64,000 nucleotides of DNA from Paracoccaceae bacterium (GCA_022822495.1 JAJEBQ010000018.1:1-64000); one strand, 5' to 3'; numbered from the stretch's first letter, positions 40,847-50,846 are shown. Notes: a model not told the origin generated them from the sequence alone. A program made the numbers and translations.

Positions 40847-42022
40847 ATGAACGAAGTCGTGATCGCTGGTGCTGGGAGAACACCTGTAGGTAGTTTTAAT
40901 GGATCATTTGCAAGCGTGCCTGCTGACGAGCTTGGAGCTCAAGTCATGGAAGCCGTACTTGAAAAAGCAAATGTTGATAAATCAGATGTTTCCGAAACCA
41001 TATTGGGGCAGGTTCTGACTGCTGGTCAAGGGCAAAACCCTGCTCGCCAAGCACATATCAAAGCCGGTTTACCCATTGAATCTGCAGCTTGGAGTATTAA
41101 CCAGGTTTGTGGTTCTGGATTACGTGCAGTTGCCATCGGTACCCAACATATCAAATTAGGGGACGCCGATATTGTGTTCGCTGGAGGGCAGGAGAACATG
41201 AGCCTCTCGCCTCATGTCGCTTACCTACGTTCGGGTAAGAAAATGGGGAATCTGGAATTTGTAGATTCCATGATCAAGGATGGCCTTTGGGATGCCTTTA
41301 ATGGTTATCACATGGGTACAACAGCCGAAAATGTAGCCCAAAAATGGCAAATCTCACGGGATGTTCAGGACAATTTTGCCCTTGCTTCGCAAAACAAGGC
41401 TGAAGCCGCACAAAAGGATGGGCGTTTTGACAATGAAGTTGTGCCGGTCGTCGTCAAGTCAAGAAAGGGCGAGGTGGTTGTCGAGAAGGATGAATATATT
41501 CGCCATGGGGCAACCATAGATAACATGCAAAAGCTCAGACCTGCATTTAGCAAGGAAGGTTCGGTAACCGCGGGTAATGCTTCAGGTATTAACGATGGTG
41601 CGGCCGTTGTCTTGCTTATGACCAAAGATGAAGCCGATAAACGTGGTATTGAACCTTTGGCAACCATAGTTTCCTATGCAACGGCTGGTGTTGATCCCTC
41701 CATTATGGGAATTGGCCCCGTAAATGCTTCGCGCAAGGCACTCGAAAAAGCCGGTTGGTCAGTCTCTGATCTGGATTTGGTCGAAGCCAACGAAGCTTTT
41801 GCTGCCCAGGCTTGTGCCGTAAATAAAGAAATGGGATGGGATCCAGAAATCGTAAATGTCAACGGCGGTGCAATAGCCATTGGACATCCCATTGGTGCCT
41901 CTGGATGCAGAATTTTGAATACCCTTCTTTACGAAATGCAACGAAGAGATGCAAACAAGGGATTGGCAACCTTATGCATAGGCGGTGGCATGGGTGTTGC
42001 TATGTGTGTTGAACGCAAATAG
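40847..42022 (+). CDS. phaA: Acetyl-CoA C-acetyltransferase
   Basis: Thiolase of 391 residues that condenses two acetyl-CoA to acetoacetyl-CoA. The nucleophile C88 is in [10 protein letters not shown], the general bases are His in [14 protein letters not shown] and C377 in C-I-G-G-G-M-G. Followed by phaB after 28 bases, so the pair feeds polyhydroxybutyrate synthesis. No PHA synthase is in the window. Confidence 0.96.
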   Translation: MNEVVIAGAGRTPVGSFNGSFASVPADELGAQVMEAVLEKANVDKSDVSETILGQVLTAGQGQNPARQAHIKAGLPIESAAWSINQVCGSGLRAVAIGTQHIKLGDADIVFAGGQENMSLSPHVAYLRSGKKMGNLEFVDSMIKDGLWDAFNGYHMGTTAENVAQKWQISRDVQDNFALASQNKAEAAQKDGRFDNEVVPVVVKSRKGEVVVEKDEYIRHGATIDNMQKLRPAFSKEGSVTAGNASGINDGAAVVLLMTKDEADKRGIEPLATIVSYATAGVDPSIMGIGPVNASRKALEKAGWSVSDLDLVEANEAFAAQACAVNKEMGWDPEIVNVNGGAIAIGHPIGASGCRILNTLLYEMQRRDANKGLATLCIGGGMGVAMCVERK

Positions 42023-42050
42023 CAGTAATTTGATAGGAAGGAAAATTGTC

Positions 42051-42773
42051 ATGAGTAGAATTGCGTTGGTAACCGGTGGGTCTAGAGGTATAGGAGCTGC
42101 CATAGCCAAAAAATTGCAAGAAGAAGGGTATAAGGTCGCAGCCAATTATGCCGGTAATGAAGATGCGGCAGCAACTTTTACCAGCGAAACTGGTATCGCA
42201 ACTTTCAAATGGTCGGTTGCTGATTATGATGCTTGTACCCAAGGTGTAAAAGAGGTTGAAGATCAGTTGGGTCCGATTGAAATTCTTGTTAACAACGCAG
42301 GCATCACCAGAGATTCCATGTTCCATCGGATGACGCCCCAGAAATGGAATGATGTCATCTCCACCAATCTCACCGGTTTATTCAACATGACACACCAGGT
42401 TTGGGATGGTATGCGTTCTCGGGGGTTTGGACGTGTTGTTAATATTTCTTCCATCAATGGTTTGAAGGGCCAGATGGGCCAGGCCAACTATGCGGCGGCC
42501 AAGGCTGGCGATATTGGTTTCACCAAATCCCTAGCCCAGGAAGGTGCTTTCAAAAACATTACCGTCAATGCCATCTGCCCTGGTTATATAGCTACTGAAA
42601 TGGTTATGGCTGTACCAGAAGATGTCAGAGGAAAAATTATAAAGCAAATTCCTGTTGGCAGGTTAGGTGAGCCAGAAGAAATTGCCCGTTGCGTCGCCTT
42701 TTTAGTGTCCGATGATGCTGGCTTTATCACTGGATCGACCCTTAGTGCTAATGGCGGTCAATATATGGTTTGA
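42051..42773 (+). CDS. phaB: Acetoacetyl-CoA reductase
   Basis: SDR enzyme of 240 residues that reduces acetoacetyl-CoA to (R)-3-hydroxybutyryl-CoA with NADPH. TGGSRGIGAA cofactor motif, NNAGITRD, and catalytic YAAAK are complete; the long GFGRVVNISSINGLKGQ stretch is typical of PhaB. The ATG at 42051 has the ribosome-binding site AGGAAGGA. An upstream in-frame ATG at 41985 lies inside phaA and was discarded. Confidence 0.95.
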   Translation: MSRIALVTGGSRGIGAAIAKKLQEEGYKVAANYAGNEDAAATFTSETGIATFKWSVADYDACTQGVKEVEDQLGPIEILVNNAGITRDSMFHRMTPQKWNDVISTNLTGLFNMTHQVWDGMRSRGFGRVVNISSINGLKGQMGQANYAAAKAGDIGFTKSLAQEGAFKNITVNAICPGYIATEMVMAVPEDVRGKIIKQIPVGRLGEPEEIARCVAFLVSDDAGFITGSTLSANGGQYMV

Positions 42774-42800
42774 TCGAATGGATTCATTTTTGATGACTTC

Positions 42801-43964
42801 TTAATCGACCTGTTTCATCAATTCTCGACCGATCAACATTCGTCTGATCTCGGAGGTCCCAGCACCTATTTCCATCAGTTTTGCATCACGGAACAAACGA
42901 CTGACTGGAGCCTCTGATAAAAATCCTGCGCCCCCCATGGCCTGAACAGCCTGATGGGCCTGTTTCATGGCTTCCTCGGAAGAGTAAAGCACGCAAGCGG
43001 CCGCATCTTGTCTCGTGACCTCACCCCTGTCGCAAGCTTTTGCAACTTCGTAAGTATAGGACCTCACCGAATTCAAGGAAGTATACATATCTGCAATCTT
43101 TGCCTGCATGAGTTGAAACTCACCAATTGGTTGGCCGAACTGCTTACGAGATTTCATGTAAGGCATGATTTCATCCAGGCAGGAAGCAATGATTCCAACT
43201 CCTATACCGGCCAATACGACCCGTTCATAATCCAAACCTGACATCAGCACCTGGACACCTTTGCCCTCCTCACCCAATACATTTTCAAAAGGAATCTCCA
43301 CATCTTCGAAAATCAGCTCACAGGTATCGGAACCCCTCATTCCAAGTTTGGAGAAGGGCTTTGATGTTGAGAAGCCTTTCATTTCCTTCTCAACAATGAA
43401 AGCGGTAATGCCATTTGGTCCCTCATCAGGTTCCGTTTTGGCATAGACGATGAGAGTATCCGCAGATGGGCCATTGGTGATCCAGTATTTGGAACCATTC
43501 ACTCGGTAATATCCATTCCTTTTTTGGGCAAAAATCTTCATGGCAACAACATCTGACCCAGCACCAGTTTCTGACATGGCCAATGCGCCTACACTGGTTC
43601 CAGCAATCAATCCCGGAAGATATTTTTCTTTCTGTTCTTGGGATCCATTTAATCGAATCTGATTTACACAAAGATTTGAATGGGCGCCATAGGAGAGAGA
43701 TACACTGGCAGATGCACGAGCGATTTCTTCAATGCAAATGACATGAGCAAGATACCCGAGGCCTGCACCTCCATATTCTTCTTCCACTGTTATTCCCAAT
43801 AGGCCAAGGTCACCCATTTCTTTCCAGAGGTCGTGTGGAAACAGGTTATTTTTGTCAATCTCATGGGCTTGTGGTTTGATTCTCTCCTGGGCCCACCGAT
43901 GAACCAGTTCTTGTAATTCATCAATATCCGAACTGAGATCAAACTTCATTGATGCTATAAACAT
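42801..43964 (-). CDS. Isovaleryl-CoA dehydrogenase
   Basis: FAD-dependent acyl-CoA dehydrogenase of 387 residues, or 382 if the second ATG at 43949 is used. The catalytic glutamate sits in GLDYERVVLAG, the position diagnostic of isovaleryl-CoA dehydrogenases. Other ACAD parts are ALAMSETGAGSDV and the C-terminal AMGGAGFLSE and GAGTSEIRRMLIGREL. It converts isovaleryl-CoA to 3-methylcrotonyl-CoA in leucine breakdown. Methylcrotonyl-CoA carboxylase genes are not in the window. It is convergent with phaB. Confidence 0.9.
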   Translation of the reverse strand: MFIASMKFDLSSDIDELQELVHRWAQERIKPQAHEIDKNNLFPHDLWKEMGDLGLLGITVEEEYGGAGLGYLAHVICIEEIARASASVSLSYGAHSNLCVNQIRLNGSQEQKEKYLPGLIAGTSVGALAMSETGAGSDVVAMKIFAQKRNGYYRVNGSKYWITNGPSADTLIVYAKTEPDEGPNGITAFIVEKEMKGFSTSKPFSKLGMRGSDTCELIFEDVEIPFENVLGEEGKGVQVLMSGLDYERVVLAGIGVGIIASCLDEIMPYMKSRKQFGQPIGEFQLMQAKIADMYTSLNSVRSYTYEVAKACDRGEVTRQDAAACVLYSSEEAMKQAHQAVQAMGGAGFLSEAPVSRLFRDAKLMEIGAGTSEIRRMLIGRELMKQVD

Positions 43965-44011
43965 TCTAATTTTGGGTATTGTACAATAGTGATCATCAGT
44001 GCAAATAAAGA

Positions 44012-44036
44012 AGGGGCTGGTTTTTCAGCCCATTTT
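44012..44036 (-). terminator. Rho-independent terminator
   Basis: On the minus strand GGGCTG-AAAAAC-CAGCCC forms a 6-bp GC-rich stem with a 6-base loop and is followed by CTTCTTTATTT. It lies 11 bases past the stop of the 44047-44553 gene. The opposite strand also has a T-rich run (ATTTTTGT), so it could work both ways. Confidence 0.7.
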
Positions 44037-44046
44037 TGTATTATCT

Positions 44047-44553
44047 TTAGATATGATTCTTACCTTGAGAGGCTAAAATCTTATCTCGTAAAAAAATAGC
44101 AATAACATCTAAAACATCATGTTTTGTTATGCCACGCTTAAATGCGGATTCTTTTGTTTTGCGATCTATATCGCTTGATGATTCCCAGTGTTTCCGAACA
44201 AAATCAAAACATTCATTTTGTATATCATAAGCGGAATAATCCTTTAACCCTTTGGCCACGTCGTTAAAAATAGGATTGGAAATTTCTTTTGCATTTATGT
44301 CTTCCGCAACTTCTTTCCCCAATGGTGTAAGAGTTAAGGGGATTCCTGTTCCTATAGTTTTGGAAGTTAAAGTTAATAGACGTTCGTAAATCCGGTCTAT
44401 TTTTTCTGTTAATTTATCAAATGATTTATGAAAATATTCTCGGTCAGAATTTACCTTATGATACCAGCCATTAAACTTCCAAACAATACCACCAACAGCA
44501 AATATGACAACAACCCATACTGGATTAATTTCTGAAAATTCCATATTTTCCAT
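44047..44553 (-). CDS. Unrecognised protein with one N-terminal membrane segment
   Basis: 168 residues. A single hydrophobic stretch (PVWVVVIFAVGGIVWKF, about 11-27) is followed by a charged helix (YFHKSFDKLTEKIDRIYERL) likely to be a coiled coil. The C-terminal domain contains TLTPLGKEVAEDI, which resembles the end of small winged-helix or effector-like membrane proteins. No enzyme motif. It stands in a stretch with signs of decay and ends at a clear terminator. Function unknown. Confidence 0.6.
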   Translation of the reverse strand: MENMEFSEINPVWVVVIFAVGGIVWKFNGWYHKVNSDREYFHKSFDKLTEKIDRIYERLLTLTSKTIGTGIPLTLTPLGKEVAEDINAKEISNPIFNDVAKGLKDYSAYDIQNECFDFVRKHWESSSDIDRKTKESAFKRGITKHDVLDVIAIFLRDKILASQGKNHI

Positions 44554-44737
44554 TCCACCTTTTATTGATAAACCATTTCTCTGCTACCTCACCATTAGGA
44601 AATATCTCAAAAACTTTCGTAAGTAAAATAACATCTTGGTAATGTTTACCAAGTGCATCAAAAGCAATGTAACTATTCCTAAAATTTGATTTACTTGAGG
44701 TATATAGATAATGGCCACAAAAAAGTAACGGTCTCCA
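44525..44737 (-). pseudogene. Relic frame, possibly transposase-derived
   Basis: A minus-strand frame of 70 codons without an ATG ends at TAA 44525-44527, overlapping the start of the unknown membrane protein. It reads in part SYIAFDALGKHYQDVILLTK and FEIFPNGEVAEKWFINKRWN. The second half recalls the N-terminal FP-x-EE-A-x-x-F-x-x-x-RW region of IS1595-type transposases, but the match is short and no zinc ribbon follows. Confidence 0.25.
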
Positions 44738-44783
44738 TTATACATAGTCCCTCCGATATTCTATGAATTTTGAGTGGCTTAAA

Positions 44784-45989
44784 TCAGGATAATTTATCCG
44801 CTTCCTCCACAATAATATTAGCGATAAGTTCACAATCTGAAAGCGTAAATGAAAGGGGTATTCTCATATCCAAAAGATTGGAGAGGATGACTTTTGTACG
44901 GGGACACTCCTGAGGAGTGATGTACTGCCAACTGTCATATCTTGATGTATAACCTTGTGGGTCCTTGTTACCGAGCCATTTCAGTTCAATGCCTCTTTCC
45001 AAACAATTACTGATGAATTTCTTAACCTTGCTACCTGATTTCACCTTCAGATGAAACTGTATAGATGATCCAACAAAACTTTCCTCTTCAGGTCGGCGAA
45101 TCAAGCCAATAAGAGTGTTGGCACCCAATATATTTTCAATTATTCGGTATCTTTCATTCCATGCTTCACACTTGCTTTCCAACATTTTTAATTGGGGACG
45201 AAGTATGGCTGCCCTTAGATTATCCATTCGACCCGAAACATTTGGGTAGTTTAACCTGGTTTTTTTGAAATACTTAAGTTCTGGCTTGGCAATATGGCGA
45301 TCATAAAACATGTAACTTCCTGACAAAATTGTTGCACTCGCCATGATATTCTCATCATCAGTGACTAGAAATCCACCTTCACCAGAGTTAAGATGCTTGT
45401 ATGTCTGGGTTGAATAACAACTAACCAGCCCATACCCTCCTGATGGGTTCCCATTCCAGCGGGCGCCCATAGTATGTGCACAATCTTCAACAAGAAAAAT
45501 ATTTCTATCAAGGCAAATCTCGTTGAGTTCATCCATATCGCAACTATGCCCTCGCATGTGTGACAAAACGAGTATCTTGGCATCGGTCTCTTCAAACTTT
45601 TGAAGCATATCATCAATATCGATCACTAGATCTTCGGTAATTTCGACCAGTATGGGTTTTGCCCCCAAACTGGCAATTGCTCCGGGTACTGGTGCAAGTG
45701 TAAAGGCATTTGTTAAAACTGGGTCCCCTGGTTTCACGTCAAGTGCCCTGAGCGCACAACTAATGGCATAACCTCCTGATGTTACTGCAAGACAGTAAGG
45801 TCGCCCTACACTACTCCCAAATTCCCTTTCCAGGATGGCAGTCTCGGTATATTCATCATCTACGATGTTGTATCTATGAAGCCTTCCATGCTTGAGGACT
45901 TTCATAGCTGCTTCTAGGGATTCTTCAGGTAGAGGTTCCTGTTGCGTAAAACTCTTATTAAAATCTCTTGCCACTGTTATTCCTACCAA
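44784..45989 (-). CDS. DegT/DnrJ/EryC1/StrS-family aminotransferase
   Basis: PLP-dependent sugar aminotransferase-type protein of 401 residues. The PLP lysine is K198 in CYSTQTYKHLNSGEGG, the cofactor phosphate region is TSGGYAISCALRAL (70-83), and VEDCAHTMGARW carries the pyridine-binding Asp. Members aminate nucleotide-linked ketosugars, or act in cyclitol or antibiotic pathways. No sugar-biosynthesis neighbours are present, so its substrate is not known. An IVEE-rich C-terminus ends the protein. Confidence 0.85.
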   Translation of the reverse strand: MVGITVARDFNKSFTQQEPLPEESLEAAMKVLKHGRLHRYNIVDDEYTETAILEREFGSSVGRPYCLAVTSGGYAISCALRALDVKPGDPVLTNAFTLAPVPGAIASLGAKPILVEITEDLVIDIDDMLQKFEETDAKILVLSHMRGHSCDMDELNEICLDRNIFLVEDCAHTMGARWNGNPSGGYGLVSCYSTQTYKHLNSGEGGFLVTDDENIMASATILSGSYMFYDRHIAKPELKYFKKTRLNYPNVSGRMDNLRAAILRPQLKMLESKCEAWNERYRIIENILGANTLIGLIRRPEEESFVGSSIQFHLKVKSGSKVKKFISNCLERGIELKWLGNKDPQGYTSRYDSWQYITPQECPRTKVILSNLLDMRIPLSFTLSDCELIANIIVEEADKLS

Positions 45990-46045
45990 CAGAATTTACA
46001 AAAACACTTAACTACTACTCAGATCCTTACATATTCCAACTGTAC

Positions 46046-46738
46046 CTAATCCCACTTTTTTGTAAACTCCTCAATTTTTGTCGGAAATTCCTGGTAACTC
46101 AGGAAAATCTCATCCGGATTCATTTTAGGGGTATGTTGGCCCTGAAGATCAAAGCCAACTAGAAAAACAGGGATATTTGCCGCCCTTCCAGTGTTTAAGT
46201 CAGTGATCGAATCTCCTACCATTATCGCTTTTTCCTTATCTCCCCCCATAACCTCAATTGTTTTTGTAAGTGCTCGTGGATCCGGTTTCCGAAAGTGATA
46301 GGTATCGGCTCCTGTTAGGGCCTTAAACTCATCCATTATCCTCAAACTCTCCAATAGCTTTAACGCAAGCTTCTTGGGCTTGTTGGTACAAACTCCAAGG
46401 ATCCACCCTTGAGATTTGAGTTCAGTCAATGTTTCGGGAACCCTGTCGTATAGGATGGTGTATTTATCCAAGGCGGATTCATAATACTCCAGCAAAACAG
46501 GATATTGGTCATCTATCAGTTTATCTGAAACTGAACCCTGAAGCCTGTCATAGCCCAATTTCAGCATTGCCTTACCGCCATTGAAGGCCGTTAATTTGTC
46601 CTTTTCGGGATCTAGTGGGGGTTGGAAATTCTTCTCAATAAAGCAATTGTTGGCAGCAGCGATGAGATCCTTGCTTGTATCAGCCAAGGTACCATCCAAA
46701 TCAAAAACCAATGATTTCATATTCCGATTTAAATCCAT
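46046..46738 (-). CDS. HAD-family phosphatase, phosphoglycolate phosphatase-like
   Basis: 230 residues. Motif I D13-L-D15-G-T is the nucleophile and acid/base pair, CTNKP is motif II, and IMVGDSITDLNTGRAA is motif IV. The cap region between motifs I and II is of the Gph type. The probable reaction is 2-phosphoglycolate dephosphorylation, though HAD specificity is uncertain. An internal ATG at residue 7 (46720) is an alternative start. Confidence 0.85.
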   Translation of the reverse strand: MDLNRNMKSLVFDLDGTLADTSKDLIAAANNCFIEKNFQPPLDPEKDKLTAFNGGKAMLKLGYDRLQGSVSDKLIDDQYPVLLEYYESALDKYTILYDRVPETLTELKSQGWILGVCTNKPKKLALKLLESLRIMDEFKALTGADTYHFRKPDPRALTKTIEVMGGDKEKAIMVGDSITDLNTGRAANIPVFLVGFDLQGQHTPKMNPDEIFLSYQEFPTKIEEFTKKWD

Positions 46739-46805
46739 CCACCTAATCCAAATTTTGTTCCGTTAACAATGATTTACGATCGACATCTAAAAAGACAATA
46801 TTTGT

Positions 46806-49800
46806 TTACAGACCTGCCGGAGGGAACTTCCAAGGATTATTGTTTGAATTACCATTTTGCATATTTTTTCTATCAAGGAATTGTCGGATATTGTCGATTT
46901 CAAAAAATGAAATTGAAGTTTGGGGTTGCCCGTGCGTGTGGAATATCTTTCTTTCATAAGGTTTTGTCTTGGGCCAATAAGCATTGCTCCCACCGTAAGT
47001 CCCATTGTTAACCACTATCACTGCTTGAAACATGTGATAGTGTAATGCTAATGCCATTTGATCAAAAGTCCTGACATCTTGATTTAGTGCAGGTATAGCA
47101 AGAATATCTGATTGATTTCTAAGGTCTGTAGCAAGTCCTAGATCTGTTGCGTCGTAACAAACCGTAGCAGTCAACCAAATAGGCCGATGGTTATCAACAG
47201 ACCAAGGATACCCGATCAGCCATTGACAGGGACGAAATCCTTTTACAAGATCTTTTGTTCCAGAATCGTTAAACTCTTGTTCAATTGGTGCCAAGTGTTT
47301 CTTACCTTGACGACGAATTCTAATTTGAAGTCCATTACTAGTTGACCACTCTGGAATTACCCATAATGCAGAATTAACCAATGGATCCTGAGTTATGATT
47401 TCTTGGTAAGTTAAACCAGCAAGTATAATTGCTCTATGAGCCCGAGCGAATGGAATTAAATGAGTCTTTACATCTTTTGGATGGACTGCAAGCTCAGGTA
47501 ATATCAACCAATCAAGTCGTGCATTTCTATTTTTGTGTGTTTCTCGCAGATCTAGAACTCTTTCGACCGCTGCTAGTGCAGCAGATAAGTGATTCCGATG
47601 CTTGCGCCGATTAACTTTACCATCATATGTCAAATCCATTTTATTTGGATTTTCTTCATTATAGTTGGGAATTACAGTCTGCACCATACATGCTCGTAAA
47701 GGTCGATCTTCAGACAACTCAGTTGGGTATTGTATTGACAAAGGAAGAACAAGTAAACTAGTTGCTTTTCCCCTACGCTTCTCAATTCTAGATTTTCTGC
47801 TATTGATTTCTGAAATAGCCTTATCAATACCCCTCTCAACCCAATTAAATTCCTTCGATTCACGACATCCTGGCCACCTGAGTAAAGCCAATAAAAATAA
47901 TTCAACCCACTCTGAAATGGGTGCCCAATCATCCCCGAATGCTGATTGCCCACTATATAGACCATACAGCCGTTGGTACCAGTGGCTTTCAGCCGATCGA
48001 TATGATTTTATTGCCTCTTTCCAACTCGGTTGACGAACATTTGCTGTGAAATCAGGATTTTGTGAAAGAATGAACCTTAAAAGGAATCCCAATTGGTATC
48101 GCCACTCCATACCTGATTTACACCAATTCGGAACCTCAAACATAGAACCTGATAGGTTGGATTTAATATTGTTAATTTTTAGTTCTTTTACAATTTTGAT
48201 TCCATTGGTTTGGTCATCTTCAAAAACTAACTCAACCATCCCTGGAGTAATCACTTTGGGTCGGGATTTGGTTTCCTTCCACTTTTCCAAAAAACACTTC
48301 GCAAAAATTAAAAGAGAAAGTTCATTTCGAAGTGGATTATTAGGTCGATTTCTCAAAATAAACACAGACAATAATTTTTTCTGGGTATCTTCGAACAGAC
48401 AGAGATCCTCTCGAATAAGTGGTGGAGGTTTATTGAAGAATTGCGGATCTTTATCGTTTGCTTTAATCTCAAGAAAAAACGATGGAGCAAGCTTTGCAAT
48501 TTGAATTTTCCGTTTTCTATTCAGCATTGGCCCAATCAATGATAAAGCCCCATCTTTATCTAGAAATGAGCGTCTGGAAATAACAGCAAGCGTAGCAAAA
48601 TCCTTGTCTTTATTTGAAAATTTCTCACCTTGTAAAAAGTTAAGCAATTTGAGATAAAATCTGTTTTCTAATTCTGTTTTCTGAAGCTCAACTTTCTCAT
48701 TTGGTTGATAAGCTATCAGGAATAACAATGCTTGTTGGCGGAGGTACCAGGGGATTGCTGTTTCCGTTAAGTTTACCAGTTTCAGAGCCTCCTCTTTAAG
48801 TTTATTTCGATAGGAGTCTAAACATAACTCAGAAGGAAAAGTTTCAGAATCCGTGACCAAACCGGTCTCGACTGCTCCAGCTCGAAGAATTTCAGACATG
48901 CAATACCAAGCTACACTTTGAGGAGATTTATCTGCTTGGCTGTTATAAATTAATGGCCTGAGCAATAAAAGCACCTCTTCAAGAAGATTCATATCTGGCC
49001 AAATGTCAAGCCCAATTCTGAGAAGTCGTATATTTGATGGGTCATCAATCCATCTCTTTATTAAGCCATATGCAAAAACTCTTGCATCTTGATCTAAATC
49101 TTGTTGTGTCCTCCTGAAACGTTGCAATCCACCATTTTTTTCAATATTAGGTTCTATTTTATTTTCATCTGCTTCATCTTCATACAACAGTGGTCGTAGA
49201 GATCGGTATGTGCTTCTATAACGGCCCGCACTAAATCTGATTACGGTTTCATCACGGACATCAGGAACTGGTGTAAGATGCCATTCATTGTTTTTTTCCT
49301 TTTCCAAGGAGACCTGGGATTGCATTAATCCCTGTATTGCATCAAGGATGTCTTCACCACCAAGTGAATCGAAACCACCAGAAATCGCAGTCTGGATTCT
49401 ATTCATCTTTTCACTCTGCCTGATTAAAGGTGTTTTATCTTCCCCGAAAATGATGGATTTGGTTTTGTGTTCAGAAAGCTCAAGTCCTGGCGCATGTTTT
49501 TTAAGCAATTTATTTATCCAAGTGGTGACTTTGCCCTCAAGTAAATCCTTGTTTTGAACAGATGGATTAAACTCAATCAAGATACGAAAATCATCGACAT
49601 ACCTACACACATCTATCAATTGAATTCCCGACACGATTTGAGAACCGATTGATTCCTTTAATTTTTGTTCAAAAGGAAGTAAAACTAGATTTGCAAAAAA
49701 ACCGGAAGAAACAAGTCCCTGTGGAAGTGCTATCCGCGAGAAATCTTCAATATGTGATTTCGTGGCATAGTTAGAAATTTCATCAGCGTCCTGATAATCC

Positions 49801-50663
49801 CATTGCCAATTAAAAACAGATTCTACCAAGGTATAAAATGCTGGATCATCATTTTTACGTTTAATATAGGCTAGAGAACTAGTAAATAAACTTGGGCTTA
49901 CACGGTCATAAAATTGTTTAATGTCAGCATGAATGACGCAATATTTGTTTTCATCATTCTGAGACTTGACAATGGATTCTGACCTGTCCAGAAAATTACG
50001 GAAATCCTGGTAATAGGCCCTGTATAGTTTTGCGGATCCCCATCTATGGTAAAGTTTTTCGTTTTTTTTATCACAGAACAATCGGTTGCCATATGATATG
50101 ATTTTTTTACGAGACGTTAGATTCGAAATTCTTTCTCGGGGGTCTCCCTGTATAGTTTCAACTCTATCAGCCAAACAAAGCATTAGAGCAGTTCCGATTA
50201 CTTGATCAGTCAATTTGACGTGTGCAAGTGGCCGGACAGTTACTTTGTCATCATCATCATTTTCTGGTTTCCATTCTTGATTATCTAAAATCCACCTCTG
50301 GCTTTTTGGAGCTAGAATAATTCTTAGGGGATCATTCTGCCAATTCTCTGCTGAACTTAGCCGGGATTGAAGTTCATTGATGAAATTTGGAAGATTAACT
50401 GCAACTTTATCTAATTCTAACGTATCAGAAAACCAATTGTGATAACGTATATAGGACGCAGTTTTTTTCCATGCCTGTACTAGTAAATACTCATTACCTA
50501 GCAGGTCAAGTTGTGGTTTAAGTTTAATCATTTGTTTTGGTTTGTTCGTTATGCTTAATATCCAATTAACTAGTGCCTGCCCGAAAAGCATATAAACATT
50601 ACAACACCCCTTGACAACAAGGGTCTGGAATCGAGATTTTACGATTAAGATCGGTTTCACCAC
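46806..50663 (-). CDS. Reverse transcriptase-nitrilase fusion (DRT class 1, UG1/UG5-like)
   Basis: Giant protein of up to 1285 residues. The RT domain (about 140-430) has motif A IHA-D247-IKQFYD, motif B LPQGLVSSGFFANL (313-326), motif C RY355-V-D357-D358 and a later SEHKTKSIIFG segment. A long helical middle region of unknown fold (about 430-950) follows. The C-terminal domain (about 1000-1285) is nitrilase-like with all triad residues in place: E1057 in ILPELAV, K1122 in KKHLAP and C1169 in TVCYDATD. Such fusions are defence-associated reverse transcriptases of the UG1/UG5 kind, which protect against phage. The frame opens at GTG 50663. ATG 50531 (residue 45) is the more likely start because conserved-looking sequence begins there. 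No separate partner gene is adjacent. Confidence 0.88.
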   Translation of the reverse strand: MVKPILIVKSRFQTLVVKGCCNVYMLFGQALVNWILSITNKPKQMIKLKPQLDLLGNEYLLVQAWKKTASYIRYHNWFSDTLELDKVAVNLPNFINELQSRLSSAENWQNDPLRIILAPKSQRWILDNQEWKPENDDDDKVTVRPLAHVKLTDQVIGTALMLCLADRVETIQGDPRERISNLTSRKKIISYGNRLFCDKKNEKLYHRWGSAKLYRAYYQDFRNFLDRSESIVKSQNDENKYCVIHADIKQFYDRVSPSLFTSSLAYIKRKNDDPAFYTLVESVFNWQWDYQDADEISNYATKSHIEDFSRIALPQGLVSSGFFANLVLLPFEQKLKESIGSQIVSGIQLIDVCRYVDDFRILIEFNPSVQNKDLLEGKVTTWINKLLKKHAPGLELSEHKTKSIIFGEDKTPLIRQSEKMNRIQTAISGGFDSLGGEDILDAIQGLMQSQVSLEKEKNNEWHLTPVPDVRDETVIRFSAGRYRSTYRSLRPLLYEDEADENKIEPNIEKNGGLQRFRRTQQDLDQDARVFAYGLIKRWIDDPSNIRLLRIGLDIWPDMNLLEEVLLLLRPLIYNSQADKSPQSVAWYCMSEILRAGAVETGLVTDSETFPSELCLDSYRNKLKEEALKLVNLTETAIPWYLRQQALLFLIAYQPNEKVELQKTELENRFYLKLLNFLQGEKFSNKDKDFATLAVISRRSFLDKDGALSLIGPMLNRKRKIQIAKLAPSFFLEIKANDKDPQFFNKPPPLIREDLCLFEDTQKKLLSVFILRNRPNNPLRNELSLLIFAKCFLEKWKETKSRPKVITPGMVELVFEDDQTNGIKIVKELKINNIKSNLSGSMFEVPNWCKSGMEWRYQLGFLLRFILSQNPDFTANVRQPSWKEAIKSYRSAESHWYQRLYGLYSGQSAFGDDWAPISEWVELFLLALLRWPGCRESKEFNWVERGIDKAISEINSRKSRIEKRRGKATSLLVLPLSIQYPTELSEDRPLRACMVQTVIPNYNEENPNKMDLTYDGKVNRRKHRNHLSAALAAVERVLDLRETHKNRNARLDWLILPELAVHPKDVKTHLIPFARAHRAIILAGLTYQEIITQDPLVNSALWVIPEWSTSNGLQIRIRRQGKKHLAPIEQEFNDSGTKDLVKGFRPCQWLIGYPWSVDNHRPIWLTATVCYDATDLGLATDLRNQSDILAIPALNQDVRTFDQMALALHYHMFQAVIVVNNGTYGGSNAYWPKTKPYERKIFHTHGQPQTSISFFEIDNIRQFLDRKNMQNGNSNNNPWKFPPAGL
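50608..50623. other. Short hairpin near the RT gene start
   Basis: CCCTTG-ACAA-CAAGGG, a perfect 6-bp stem with a 4-base loop, between the two candidate starts of the RT gene (GTG 50663 and ATG 50531). If the downstream start is used it would lie in the 5' untranslated leader. No T run follows. Confidence 0.35.
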
Positions 50664-50826
50664 TGGGATTGAGACGTTTCAGGGCCTTTTTTCACCAAAC
50701 ATTCATCAATCTTCGCAGGATTTGACCGATGAGACATGTTATCAAGTCCCACCGTGAACTCGTCGACATTGACATTGCCGGCATTGACCTTAGTCGCACG
50801 TGCCGTGATGACAGGCCTTTAGCACC

Positions 50827-50846
50827 TTTATTGTGAGAAATAACAG
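50827..50846 (+). repeat. 20-bp direct repeat, copy 1
   Basis: TTTATTGTGAGAAATAACAG, identical to 51261-51280, with 414 bases between the copies. A looser inverted match lies near 52690-52705 (TTTTTCACAATAAT). Confidence 0.6.

Noticed and set aside
50641-50663. GTTTCACCACTGGGATTGAGAC at the RT gene start looks like a CRISPR repeat.
   Set aside because: Only one copy exists in the window. There are no spacers, no second repeat and no cas genes, so it is not an array.
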